A stretch of 64,000 bases of DNA from Alkalihalobacillus sp. YIM B00296 (GTDB lineage Bacteria > Bacillota > Bacilli > Bacillales > Fictibacillaceae). Each line of letters begins with the position of its first letter. Within the stretch, counting starts at the first letter, position 1. This document shows positions 25,153 to 33,381 of this stretch, one piece after another. The notes under the pieces were generated by a model that saw nothing but the letters and a program-made list of their open reading frames with translations, was not told the origin of the DNA and searched no databases. A program made the position numbers and the translations under genes. The stretch lies in the NCBI RefSeq assembly GCF_020179385.1, contig NZ_JAIBLJ010000016.1:1-64000 (forward strand), given 5' to 3'.

Positions 25153-25973
25153 TGACAGTTGCTTTCAAAAAGATCCCCCTATATTTTGTTGCAATTCTTT
25201 TACTTGTGTTTACAGGCTATCCATTCCTGTATATGATTTCCACAGCATTAAAAGATCAATCCGGCTTTTTTGAAAAACCGTTTTCTCTCTTTTCATCCTT
25301 TAAATTAGAGAACTTTACTGCTGTTTTTGAAATGGGGCTCACCAGGTACTTTTTAAATAGTTTGCTAGTTTCTACGGTTGCTGTGTTAGCAGTAATGCTT
25401 ATTGCATCACTAGCAAGCTATCCATTGAGCAGAATGAAATTTAAATTTAACCGGATTTTGTTTTTGCTTTTTATTTCTGGCATGATGCTGCCAATCCATG
25501 CAACGTTGATTCCGATTTTTAAACTATCAGAAAGCATGGGGGTTTACGACACCTTATTAGCTTTGTTAGGGCCTTACATCGCGTTTAGCTTACCTATTTC
25601 GATTTTTATTTTGACTCAGTTTATGCAAGAGATTCCAAAGTCTCTCGAGGAGGCTGCTAAAATAGATGGTTGCACACACTTTGGTATTTTCTGGCGAGTA
25701 GTGTTGCCGATGCTTACTCCAGCCTTGATGACAGTTCTCATTTATAACTTTATTCATCTCTGGAACGAATTTATATTTGCGCTTGTTTTAATCTCCAGTC
25801 CGGAAAGCATGACGCTCCCGCTCGGACTTCAGGATTTCAAAGGAGAGTTTTCAGTCAATGTTCCAGGGCTGATGGCTGCATTGACTCTTGCAAGTCTGCC
25901 TATTCTTGTCGTTTATTTATTCTCCCAAGAAAAAGTAGTAAAAGGACTAGCGGGAGGATCGGTGAAAGAGTAA
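25152..25973 (+). CDS. CUT1 ABC transporter permease 2
   Basis: A 273-residue MalG-type permease with six membrane segments. The EAA loop reads LEEAAKIDGCTHFGIFWRVV. Start and stop overlap (TAATG) with permease 1, so the two are translationally coupled. The C-terminus VKGLAGGSVKE is typical for the family. Confidence 0.92.
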   Translation: MTVAFKKIPLYFVAILLLVFTGYPFLYMISTALKDQSGFFEKPFSLFSSFKLENFTAVFEMGLTRYFLNSLLVSTVAVLAVMLIASLASYPLSRMKFKFNRILFLLFISGMMLPIHATLIPIFKLSESMGVYDTLLALLGPYIAFSLPISIFILTQFMQEIPKSLEEAAKIDGCTHFGIFWRVVLPMLTPALMTVLIYNFIHLWNEFIFALVLISSPESMTLPLGLQDFKGEFSVNVPGLMAALTLASLPILVVYLFSQEKVVKGLAGGSVKE

Positions 25974-26010
25974 GGAATCGAAGCAAATGCAATGGAAGGA
26001 AGGTCATGAT

Positions 26011-27114
26011 ATGAAAAAAATGAATGTTGGAATTATCGGCTGCGGCAACATAAGCGATATTTATATGAAAAACTGTACGCAATTTCAAAATATCTCAGTC
26101 GTTGCGTGTGCCGATTTAAACGAAACACTTGCAAAAGAAAAGGCAGTTAAATACGGAATTCCTTCTGTTTTATCCGTGCAAGAGCTGTTCGCTTATCCAG
26201 AAATTGAGATGATCATTAACTTAACACCGCCGGGAATACATGCTGAAATCTGCCTGAAGGCTCTAGAACATGGAAAACATGTATACACTGAAAAACCACT
26301 GGCCGTCTCGCTGGAAGATGGGGAAAAGATACTTGAAGCAGCTACCAAAAAAGGGTTAGCTATAGGGGCAGCACCTGATACCTTCTTAGGTGCTGGAATC
26401 CAGACATGTCAGTCATTGATTGAGCAGGGCAAGATTGGGGACCCAGTTGCAGCTACCGCTTTGATGATGAAGTCTGGTCCAGAACAATGGCATCCAAATC
26501 CTGATTTCTTTTATCAGCCCGGCGGAGGCCCTCTGTTTGACATGGGACCTTACTATTTAACTACATTAATCCAACTGTTAGGTCCAATTAAAAGGGTTGC
26601 AGCGTCTGCAAAAATTAGCTTTCATGAAAGAACCATTCAAAGTGGTGAAAAGCAGGGTGAAACAATAACTGTTAATACTCCAACACATCTTTCAGGGACA
26701 TTGGATTTTGAGAAAGGTCCAATAGCAACGATGGTCACAAGCTTTGACGTTTGGGCAACAAACACTCCATTCATAGAAATTTACGGGTCAGAAGGAACCA
26801 TTAGTGTTCCCGATCCAAATACTTTCGGTGGACCTGTTTTAATGAAGAAAAAGAACCAGGAAGAGTGGCAAGAGGTGCCTTTGTTGACTGGATACCAGCA
26901 TAACAGTAGAGGGATGGGAGTATCTGATATGGTTTCAGCAATTTTGGATGGTACACCACAACGAGCAAGTGGTGAACTTGCTTTCCATGTTCTTGAAACA
27001 ATGCATGCATTCCAACAATCTTCACGACTTGGAACACATATTAAATTAGAGAGCACTTGTAAACAGGCGCCACTTTTAGACATGAAGCATTTGTTTTGGG
27101 AAAAGACAAAGTAA
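26011..27114 (+). CDS. Gfo/Idh/MocA-family NAD(P)-dependent oxidoreductase 1
   Basis: A 367-residue cytoplasmic dehydrogenase. The N-terminal Rossmann fold has VGIIGCGNISDIY and the conserved EKPLAV stretch (HVYTEKPLAVSLEDGEK), whose lysine is the usual catalytic residue. The C-terminal half is the alpha/beta substrate domain, with GGGPLFDMGPYYLTTLIQLL. The start was set at ATG 26011 behind GGAAGG; an in-frame ATG at 25987 is less well placed. It likely oxidises the imported sugar or glycoside at a ring hydroxyl. Confidence 0.88.
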   Translation: MKKMNVGIIGCGNISDIYMKNCTQFQNISVVACADLNETLAKEKAVKYGIPSVLSVQELFAYPEIEMIINLTPPGIHAEICLKALEHGKHVYTEKPLAVSLEDGEKILEAATKKGLAIGAAPDTFLGAGIQTCQSLIEQGKIGDPVAATALMMKSGPEQWHPNPDFFYQPGGGPLFDMGPYYLTTLIQLLGPIKRVAASAKISFHERTIQSGEKQGETITVNTPTHLSGTLDFEKGPIATMVTSFDVWATNTPFIEIYGSEGTISVPDPNTFGGPVLMKKKNQEEWQEVPLLTGYQHNSRGMGVSDMVSAILDGTPQRASGELAFHVLETMHAFQQSSRLGTHIKLESTCKQAPLLDMKHLFWEKTK

Positions 27115-27140
27115 AAAAATGAGGGAAGGTGGATTTTTAA

Positions 27141-28187
27141 ATGGAAAAAATTAAAGTTGGTGTAATAGGATGTGGAAGCATTGCCAGAAGAAGGCACTTG
27201 ATCGAATATGATGCTAATCCCAACGCGGAAATTGTGGCGGTATGTGACCTGATTGAAAGCAGAGCTAGTGAAATAGCTGAGCAGTATGGTGCAAAGGCAT
27301 ACATAGATTATAAGGAGCTTCTTGAAAATGAAGCGATCGATGTGATAAGTGTATGTCTTCCTAATAATCTTCATGCTCCAGTTTCAATTGCTGCATTAAA
27401 CGCCGGTAAGCACGTGTTATGTGAAAAGCCGATGGCAACTTCCAAACAAGAAGCTGAAGAGATGATTGAATCGGCAAAACGAAATGATAAAACCTTAATG
27501 ATTGCTCACAATCAGCGCTTTGTGTCATCTCACCAAAAGGCAAAACAGTTAATCGATAGCGGAAAACTTGGAAAAATCTATAGCTTCCGAACTACTTTCG
27601 GGCACCCTGGTCCTGAGCAATGGAGCATCGATGGCCGAGACAGTTGGTTTTTTGAGAAGCAGCAAGCAATTATTGGTGCACTTGGTGACCTTGGTGTACA
27701 TAAAAGCGATTTAATTCGTTACTTGCTTGGGGATATTGTAGAAGTTGGTGCATTTGTTGAAACGAGTGCAAAAGAAAATACAGATGTAGATGACAATACC
27801 GTATGTATTTTAAAAACAGACAAAGGTGTTATTGGCCAATTGGCAGCTAGCTGGTCTTATGTATCCGGAGGCGATAACTCAACTGTAATTTATGCAGAGA
27901 ATGCGGTAGTAAGATTAGAAGATGATCCTACTTATTCCTTAATTGTTCAACATAAGAATGGAGAAGTTGTAAAATACGAACTTGATAAAATTCAAACAAA
28001 TGAAGCCGACGGGCAAACGAACTCACATGTCATCGATCATTTTATAGATTCAATCGTTAACAAAACAACGCCACTTATTACTGGAGAAGAAGGCAAGAAG
28101 TCCTTAGAGGTAATTTTGGCTGCTCTAGAATCAAACCAGACGAAGAAATTTATTCAGTTAAATCAAAAAGAAACAGTAGTTTCATAA
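27141..28187 (+). CDS. Gfo/Idh/MocA-family NAD(P)-dependent oxidoreductase 2
   Basis: A 348-residue paralogue-type dehydrogenase. VGVIGCGSIARRRHLIEY is the dinucleotide motif and HVLCEKPMATSKQEAEEM the catalytic EKP block; GALGDLGVHKSDLIRYLLG marks the substrate domain with its catalytic Asp/His. AGGGAAGGTGG precedes ATG 27141, 26 bases after the first dehydrogenase. Two such enzymes with two TIM barrels suggest an oxidise, rearrange, then reduce or cleave scheme such as the 3-keto-sugar routes. Confidence 0.9.
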   Translation: MEKIKVGVIGCGSIARRRHLIEYDANPNAEIVAVCDLIESRASEIAEQYGAKAYIDYKELLENEAIDVISVCLPNNLHAPVSIAALNAGKHVLCEKPMATSKQEAEEMIESAKRNDKTLMIAHNQRFVSSHQKAKQLIDSGKLGKIYSFRTTFGHPGPEQWSIDGRDSWFFEKQQAIIGALGDLGVHKSDLIRYLLGDIVEVGAFVETSAKENTDVDDNTVCILKTDKGVIGQLAASWSYVSGGDNSTVIYAENAVVRLEDDPTYSLIVQHKNGEVVKYELDKIQTNEADGQTNSHVIDHFIDSIVNKTTPLITGEEGKKSLEVILAALESNQTKKFIQLNQKETVVS

Positions 28188-28247
28188 AAGGATGATTAAT
28201 AAACAAAGAAGTAAATGGAAGATACGATCAATAAAGGAGTGATTACT

Positions 28248-29216
28248 ATTAAGCTAGGTGTATTTACTGTATTGTTTGCAGATAAATCGTTTGAGGATAT
28301 GTTGAAAACAGTTAGCGATGCTGGACTTGATTCTGTTGAAATAGGAACAGGAGGGTATCCGGGAGATGCCCACTGTCCGTTAGATGAATTGCTCGAGGAT
28401 CGACAGAAAAGAGAAGACTACTTAAAAAAGGTCCAATCATATGGATTAGAAATCAGCTCATTTAGCTGCCATGGAAATCCTTTGTCTCCTGAAAAAAAGT
28501 TTGCGGATGAGTCCCATCAAGCTCTCGTTAAGACGATTAAGCTTGCAAATCTACTAAACGTTCCGGTTGTTAATTGTTTTTCAGGAACACCTGGAGACAG
28601 CGAAGAAGCGAAATACCCCAACTGGCCTACGACACCATGGCCAAATGAATACGGTGATATTCTTAAATGGCAGTGGGAGGAAAAATTAATTCCTTACTGG
28701 AAAGAGGTTGGGCAATACGCAAAGGAAAACAACGTTAAAATCGGACTAGAACTTCATGGAGGATTCCTTGTTCATACCCCTTACACACTTTTAAAGTTGC
28801 GAGGAGAAACGTGTGATGCTGTTGGCGCTAATCTAGACCCGAGCCATATGTGGTGGCAGGGAATTGATCCGGTTGCGGCAATCAAAATTCTTGGAAAAGA
28901 AAATGCAATCCATCATTTTCATGCAAAGGATACCTACATTGATCAGGAAAACGTTAATATGTATGGATTAACAGATATGCAGCCATACGGAAATATAAAA
29001 ACTCGGGCCTGGACGTTTCGAAGTGTAGGGTGTGGTCATAGCAGTAAAGAATGGTCTGATATGGTAAGTGCTCTTAGAACTTATGGGTATGATTATGTTG
29101 TCAGTATTGAGCATGAAGATCCATTAATGTCCATTGAAGAGGGTTTTCAACGGGCGGTTGAAAACTTAAAACCACTTCTAATAAGGGAAAAACCGGCTGA
29201 CATGTGGTGGGTGTAA
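28248..29216 (+). CDS. Sugar phosphate isomerase/epimerase family protein (long TIM barrel)
   Basis: A TIM-barrel enzyme of about 322 residues beginning KLGVFTVLFADKSFEDML. Metal-site blocks are IGLELHGGFLVH (Glu), ANLDPSHMWWQGIDP (Asp/His), IHHFHAKDTYID (His) and VVSIEHEDPLMS (Glu). The family's usual N-terminus (MKLGVF) aligns with ATT at 28248, which lies eight bases after AAAGGAG; GTG 28239 overlaps that site, and ATG 28215 has a poorer one. An ATT start is therefore proposed. It is the last gene of the LacI-controlled operon, with a likely terminator at 29238. Expected role: isomerase, epimerase or dehydratase on a keto-sugar. Confidence 0.82.
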   Translation: MKLGVFTVLFADKSFEDMLKTVSDAGLDSVEIGTGGYPGDAHCPLDELLEDRQKREDYLKKVQSYGLEISSFSCHGNPLSPEKKFADESHQALVKTIKLANLLNVPVVNCFSGTPGDSEEAKYPNWPTTPWPNEYGDILKWQWEEKLIPYWKEVGQYAKENNVKIGLELHGGFLVHTPYTLLKLRGETCDAVGANLDPSHMWWQGIDPVAAIKILGKENAIHHFHAKDTYIDQENVNMYGLTDMQPYGNIKTRAWTFRSVGCGHSSKEWSDMVSALRTYGYDYVVSIEHEDPLMSIEEGFQRAVENLKPLLIREKPADMWWV

Positions 29217-29237
29217 AAATTCAACTAATTTGCTAGA

Positions 29238-29275
29238 AAAGGGAGTGGGTGGTTACATCCATTCTCTTTAAATCG
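29238..29275 (+). terminator. Candidate terminator of the sugar operon
   Basis: AAAGGGAGTGG (29238-29248) pairs with CCATTCTCTTT (29259-29269) through eleven pairs, two of them G-U, followed by AAATCGTTTTT. Confidence 0.45.
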
Positions 29276-30076
29276 TTTTTTAGAAATGGCAGGGGATTGT
29301 CATGCTAATTCTGTTACATATCTTATTTGCAAATTTAGTTCCGCTCTTTTAATCATTTCTGTTGGAATTGCCCTACAGAAAAAATATAGGTTTGATATAA
29401 AAATGTTCACAAACTGATGTTTAATGTCTATACACCAGTTTTGGTTTTTTAAGTATTTTAGAAATGGAAGTTTCTTTACAGGTAGTTGGAGAAACTTTTG
29501 TTTTTCTTATTGTTGTTACTGTTATCTTGTTAAGGAACCTTTGACGTAGGAGATGGTTTTACATCTCCTGAGGTGACAGGGGTGTTGGTTGAGAATAAAG
29601 TCTAGCTCTGAAGCTAAAACCTTATTTAGAATCCACTATGGTACATCCGATGAAGGGGCGATTAATAAGGCAGTCAATAAAGATTACGTCATTAAGGGGA
29701 ATCGGAACCGTATCACGAATTATCTTCAGGCGAGCCCTTATGCCGAAGCGGGAGTTAAAAAAAGAAGTGATATAACTAAAGCTGAATACGTGAGTCTAGA
29801 CAATACAAACATAGGAGCCAACCAAACCTCTTCAGTAATCGTCCACCTCTTAATCTATAATTTTAATGCGTTCATTCAACTGATCTTTTACTTGTAGTTA
29901 GCCTTTATCCGAATCGGATTGCAGTTTGGATTTATCGCTATGATGGTCATGTTACCCCTCATGTTGATCATGTCCCTAATGCCGACGTATGAGTCCTTAT
30001 GTTTAACAATAGTGCCCCATTTGTTGGAGAAAGATTCTATGAAGACTTAGCCAAACTAGCAAAATTCAACAAACAA
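29276..30076. other. Region of decayed coding fragments
   Basis: No intact gene is supported. A hairpin AGGAGATG/CATCTCCT lies at about 29549-29570. An open frame at 29589-29897 (102 codons, start of weak context) includes YGTSDEGAINKAVNKDYVIKG-like sequence that reads as protein but matches no family I know. A second frame at about 29931-30076, broken by TGA near 29990, includes RYDGHVTPHVDHVPNADV, then FNNSAPFVGERFYEDLAKL. Both are probably remnants of one or two lost genes. Confidence 0.4.
29589..29897 (+). pseudogene. Unidentified open frame, probable fragment
   Basis: A 102-codon frame. Residues about 10-80 have a balanced composition (GNRNRITNYLQASPYAEAG, DITKAEYVSLDNTNIGANQ), while the last 20 are hydrophobic and look like read-through. 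GAGG lies about 17 bases upstream of the first ATG-like codon, so initiation is doubtful. I cannot assign a family. It could be a truncated phage, toxin or surface-protein piece. Confidence 0.3.
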
Positions 30077-30491
30077 TTATATATTTTTTTGAATCAATTC
30101 GCCCACTTGTTTTGCCACAAATTCAGTACTACCATTGGTTTCTTCTAATACATAAGATTCCATCACACCCATTACAGCTGTTCCTAAAAACTTTAGAATA
30201 ATATTCTTATCGATGTTTTGATTTAAAGGTGCATTTGAATTTAGTTTTTTATTTATTTTTCCCATTATAAAAGTCAATAACTTCCTCCGAAAAGATAATG
30301 TACCTTTACTTCTAAATAATGAAGCAAAGAATCGTTTATGTTGCTCAAAGTAATTAAACCAAATAATCGTACCTTCAATCAAACCTTTGTTTTGCTTTTG
30401 ATCACATATTTCTCTCAATTGTATTAAATGGTCATCAACAACTTTATCTAACAAATCATACTTATCTACTAGAGCTTTTCGCTCGGTGTGA
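30077..30491 (-). pseudogene. TetR-family regulator remnant (C-terminal domain only)
   Basis: The minus strand reads TERKALVDKYDLLDKVVDD, then LREICDQKQNKGLIEGTIIW and FLGTAVMGVMESYVLEETNG, ending at 30077. KYDLLDKV is the junction where the TetR DNA-binding domain meets the ligand domain. Upstream of it the frame hits TGA near 30492, and no helix-turn-helix is found. The 125-codon open frame starting at an internal ATG therefore encodes only the effector domain. It is most likely a dead gene. Confidence 0.7.
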
Positions 30492-30651
30492 AATCAGAGG
30501 ATTGACTACAATTTAGATATATTTTTGTACCTCTAAAACTGAATAACCGGTGAATGGTAAAATCATTTTAGTATAACTAAAGCCCACGTTAGATTTCTTT
30601 CCAGAAAAAGCAGCACATGAACAATGGAATTTTCTGAATTAGTGAAAAATA

Positions 30652-30698
30652 TTGACTTTTCAACTTAACCTTTGATATCTTAAATGTAACGGGTTACA
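30652..30698 (+). promoter_or_regulatory. Promoter and operator of the second LacI gene
   Basis: TTGACT (30652-30657) and TATCTT (30676-30681) are 18 bases apart. TGTAACGGGTTACA (30685-30698), a palindrome apart from its central bases, follows the -10 box. The same element occurs at 31704-31717, and in inverted form at 31738-31751 ahead of the ECF operon. Confidence 0.8.
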
Positions 30699-30712
30699 TA
30701 AGGGGTTGGAAA

Positions 30713-31687
30713 ATGTCAACTATAAAAGATGTTTCTAAGATAGCAGGAGTATCAGTTGCAACAGTTTCTAGAGTTTTAAATGATTCAAGTAAAGTTAATC
30801 CCAGGACAAAAGAAAAAGTATTAAGAGCCATCGATGAGTTAAATTATAAACCGAATGCTGTTGCTAAGACCCTTTTTAAAAAACAATCGAATAGCATTGG
30901 TTTAATTATACCGAATATTAGCAACCCGTTTTTTCCTGAACTTGCACGAGCAGTAGAAGATACTGCAAGGCAGTTTGGTTATCGAGTTATTCTTTGCAAC
31001 TCTGATGGGCAAAAAGAAAAAGAAAAAGATTATATTGAAACATTATCTCAAAATCATGTGGATGGCTTCCTTGTCACATCGATAACTGGAAATAATGATA
31101 ATTTTAAAAATCTACCTATGCCTATTGTTGCAATAGATCGCAGCTTAGATGAGAAATTACCTTGTGTCTATGTAGATAATTACGAAGGAGGGATATTAGC
31201 AGCTAAAACTTTGTTTGAAAATGGAGGAAAAGTATTTGCCGAAATTAGTGGACCATCTAGTCTTATAACTGCTAAAGAAAGATCAAGAGGTTTTCGTGAT
31301 TTTTTTAATAAAAGAGAAATACCAGTTATAACATATGAAAGTGAATTTGATTTTAAACGGTCTGCTATAGTTGCGGAAAAATTATTAGATGAAAGGCCAG
31401 AGGTTGATTCAATCTTTGTTGGAAACGATCAGATAGGTGTTTCTTTAATTAAAGCTGCAATGGTGAGGGGAATAAGAATCCCAGAAGATTTACAGATAAT
31501 TGGTTTTGACGGTATAGAAATAGGAGATCTTATAGTCCCAGCTCTTAGTACGATTCAGCAGCCCATATATGACTTAGGAAAGGAAGCAACAAAGCTTCTA
31601 TTAAATCTAGCTCAGAAGAACTATGTGAATGAAACCTCAGTTTGTATGCCTTTAACATACATTAAAAGGGATACTACAAAACAATAA
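30713..31687 (+). CDS. LacI-family repressor (nucleoside/ribose operon)
   Basis: A 324-residue LacI/GalR regulator. The helix-turn-helix is TIKDVSKIAGVSVATVSRVL, with hinge KPNAVAKTLFKKQSNSIGLI and an effector domain close to the RbsR/PurR type (GFDGIEIGDLIVPALSTIQQ at the end). ATG 30713 follows AGGGGTTGG. The operator TGTAACGGGTTACA lies in its own promoter and again before the ECF transporter genes 80 bases downstream. A purine, ribose or nucleoside effector is inferred from the target genes. Confidence 0.92.
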   Translation: MSTIKDVSKIAGVSVATVSRVLNDSSKVNPRTKEKVLRAIDELNYKPNAVAKTLFKKQSNSIGLIIPNISNPFFPELARAVEDTARQFGYRVILCNSDGQKEKEKDYIETLSQNHVDGFLVTSITGNNDNFKNLPMPIVAIDRSLDEKLPCVYVDNYEGGILAAKTLFENGGKVFAEISGPSSLITAKERSRGFRDFFNKREIPVITYESEFDFKRSAIVAEKLLDERPEVDSIFVGNDQIGVSLIKAAMVRGIRIPEDLQIIGFDGIEIGDLIVPALSTIQQPIYDLGKEATKLLLNLAQKNYVNETSVCMPLTYIKRDTTKQ

Positions 31688-31700
31688 TTTTTTTAGTTAA

Positions 31701-31751
31701 AAATGTAACGGGTTACATTTTTTGCTCGATACTAAAATGTAACCCGTTTCA
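31701..31751 (+). promoter_or_regulatory. Paired LacI operators before the ECF operon
   Basis: TGTAACGGGTTACA (31704-31717) and TGTAACCCGTTTCA (31738-31751) are 34 bases apart, or just over three helical turns. They match the operator at 30685. Paired sites suggest cooperative binding. The AAAAAAGGGG ribosome-binding site of the first gene follows. Confidence 0.75.
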
Positions 31752-31768
31752 AAAAAGGGGAAGATAGT

Positions 31769-32524
31769 ATGAGGCATATAGAAAACTTTGTATTGAATTT
31801 ATACCCATCCACTAAGTTAATGTTACCGATATTTGTGGCAATTTCAATTTTTTTAGTACCAAGTTATTACTATGCTTATATGATGTTGCCTTTATGCATG
31901 GTTATTGCATTATTAGCTGGAAAATTAAAGGAATTTATGGAATTAGTGATTAAAGGCTTATTGGTTTTAGTTTTATTTATATTTATTATGCAATCTATTA
32001 TTGCTCCTGGAGAAGAGATTCTGTGGAATTGGGGAATTATTTCAGTAAAAAAGGAAGGTGTTATTCTAAGTCTAACTTTAACTTCTAGAATAGTAGCAAT
32101 TGCATCGGCTTTCCTTTTATTTTTTAGAATTACACCAATTCAGGATATTGGTCAAGCACTCGAGAAAGTGGGGATGTCACCTAAGTTTTCATATGCAATT
32201 ATTGCCACTTTTCAATTTATTCCTGAAATTAGTAAGAGGTCTAAGGTTATTATGGAGGCTCAAAAATCAAGAGGAGTAGAAACTGAGGGGTCTCTTTTAA
32301 CTAGAATAAGGGCATTTATTCCCGTATTGGGACCATTAGTGTTAAGTTCAATTTCCAATACGGAAGAAAGGGCAATAACACTGGAAACAAGAGGCTTTTC
32401 TATAAAAGGAAAGAAATCACACCTATACGAGATTAAGAAAAGTAATGTAGATATTGCGATCCAAATTTTCACAATTATACTAATGATTTTTCTATTAGTA
32501 GGGAGGTTATTAACTTGGTATTAA
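31769..32524 (+). CDS. ECF transporter transmembrane component (EcfT)
   Basis: A 251-residue membrane protein of the CbiQ/EcfT family, with about five hydrophobic segments. The two coupling-helix motifs are the AQKSRGV type (IMEAQKSRGVETEG) and ALETRGF type (AITLETRGFSIKG), which dock the ATPases. It starts an operon with two ATPases, ribokinase, an S component and, after a gap, nucleoside hydrolase. Its last ten bases overlap the first ATPase. Confidence 0.9.
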   Translation: MRHIENFVLNLYPSTKLMLPIFVAISIFLVPSYYYAYMMLPLCMVIALLAGKLKEFMELVIKGLLVLVLFIFIMQSIIAPGEEILWNWGIISVKKEGVILSLTLTSRIVAIASAFLLFFRITPIQDIGQALEKVGMSPKFSYAIIATFQFIPEISKRSKVIMEAQKSRGVETEGSLLTRIRAFIPVLGPLVLSSISNTEERAITLETRGFSIKGKKSHLYEIKKSNVDIAIQIFTIILMIFLLVGRLLTWY

Positions 32525-33378
32525 TACAGGCAAGAAATATTACTTATAAATATCCTATAAATGACGGCCAATCAGCTCTTAAAAATGTAAATTTTACTAT
32601 TGAAGAAGGAGGTTTTTACGCAATAATCGGAAAAAGTGCGGCGGGAAAAACAACTTTATGTAATGTCATTCGGGGCTTTATCCCGCATTTTCATAGAGGA
32701 GATTTACAGGGTGAACTAATTGTGGAGGGAAAGGATATCCGTGAGTGGGAAATGGATGAATTAGCAAAAAAAATTGGCTTTATATTTCAGAATCCATTTA
32801 CTCAAATTAGCGGTGTTAAAGACACTGTATTTGATGAAATTGCATACGGGTTAGAAAACCTAGGCGTAGAGGTTAGTGAAATTAAAGCAAGAGTAAAGCA
32901 GATAATTAATCTATTGGGAATTGAACACTTGCAAGATAAAAATCCCTATGAACTATCTGGAGGACAAAAACAAAGAGTTGCCTTTGCTGCTGTTATAGTC
33001 ATGGACCCGGATATTTTAGTCATAGATGAACCTACTTCTCAACTTGATCCAAAAGGTACTAAGGATATTTTTGAGATTATAAAACTCTTAAAAGAACGTG
33101 GTAAGACTATTATCCTTGTTGAACATAAGATAGAGCTAATAGCAGAAAATGCAGATTATGTTTATGTGATGCATGAAGGTGAAATTGTACACGGCGGGAA
33201 GATGGAGCATGTTTTTTCAGACCCAAAAGTCTTGGAATACGAAGCAGGATTGCCTCAATATGCACTTTTAGGAATAGAAGTGCAAAAAAGAAATCCAAGT
33301 TTTAGTCGGATTCCTATAAACAAATCACAAGCTGAAAAAGAATTAAAAAAGTGGATGGAAAAGCAGGAGGTGTATTAA
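32515..33378 (+). CDS. ECF transporter ATPase, canonical
   Basis: A 287-residue ABC ATPase. Walker A is GKSAAGKTTL, Q-loop FQNPFTQISG, signature LSGGQKQRVAFAA, Walker B ILVIDEPTSQLDP, and the H-loop LVEHKIELI. The start is TTG 32515, overlapping EcfT, with GGGAGG upstream. It pairs with the divergent second ATPase at 33382 to drive the ECF importer. Confidence 0.92.
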   Translation: MVLIQARNITYKYPINDGQSALKNVNFTIEEGGFYAIIGKSAAGKTTLCNVIRGFIPHFHRGDLQGELIVEGKDIREWEMDELAKKIGFIFQNPFTQISGVKDTVFDEIAYGLENLGVEVSEIKARVKQIINLLGIEHLQDKNPYELSGGQKQRVAFAAVIVMDPDILVIDEPTSQLDPKGTKDIFEIIKLLKERGKTIILVEHKIELIAENADYVYVMHEGEIVHGGKMEHVFSDPKVLEYEAGLPQYALLGIEVQKRNPSFSRIPINKSQAEKELKKWMEKQEVY

Positions 33379-33381
33379 ACT

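Noticed and set aside
26781-27374. 197-codon minus-strand frame across two dehydrogenase genes
   Set aside because: Both dehydrogenases on the plus strand are complete and conserved, so this is a shadow frame.
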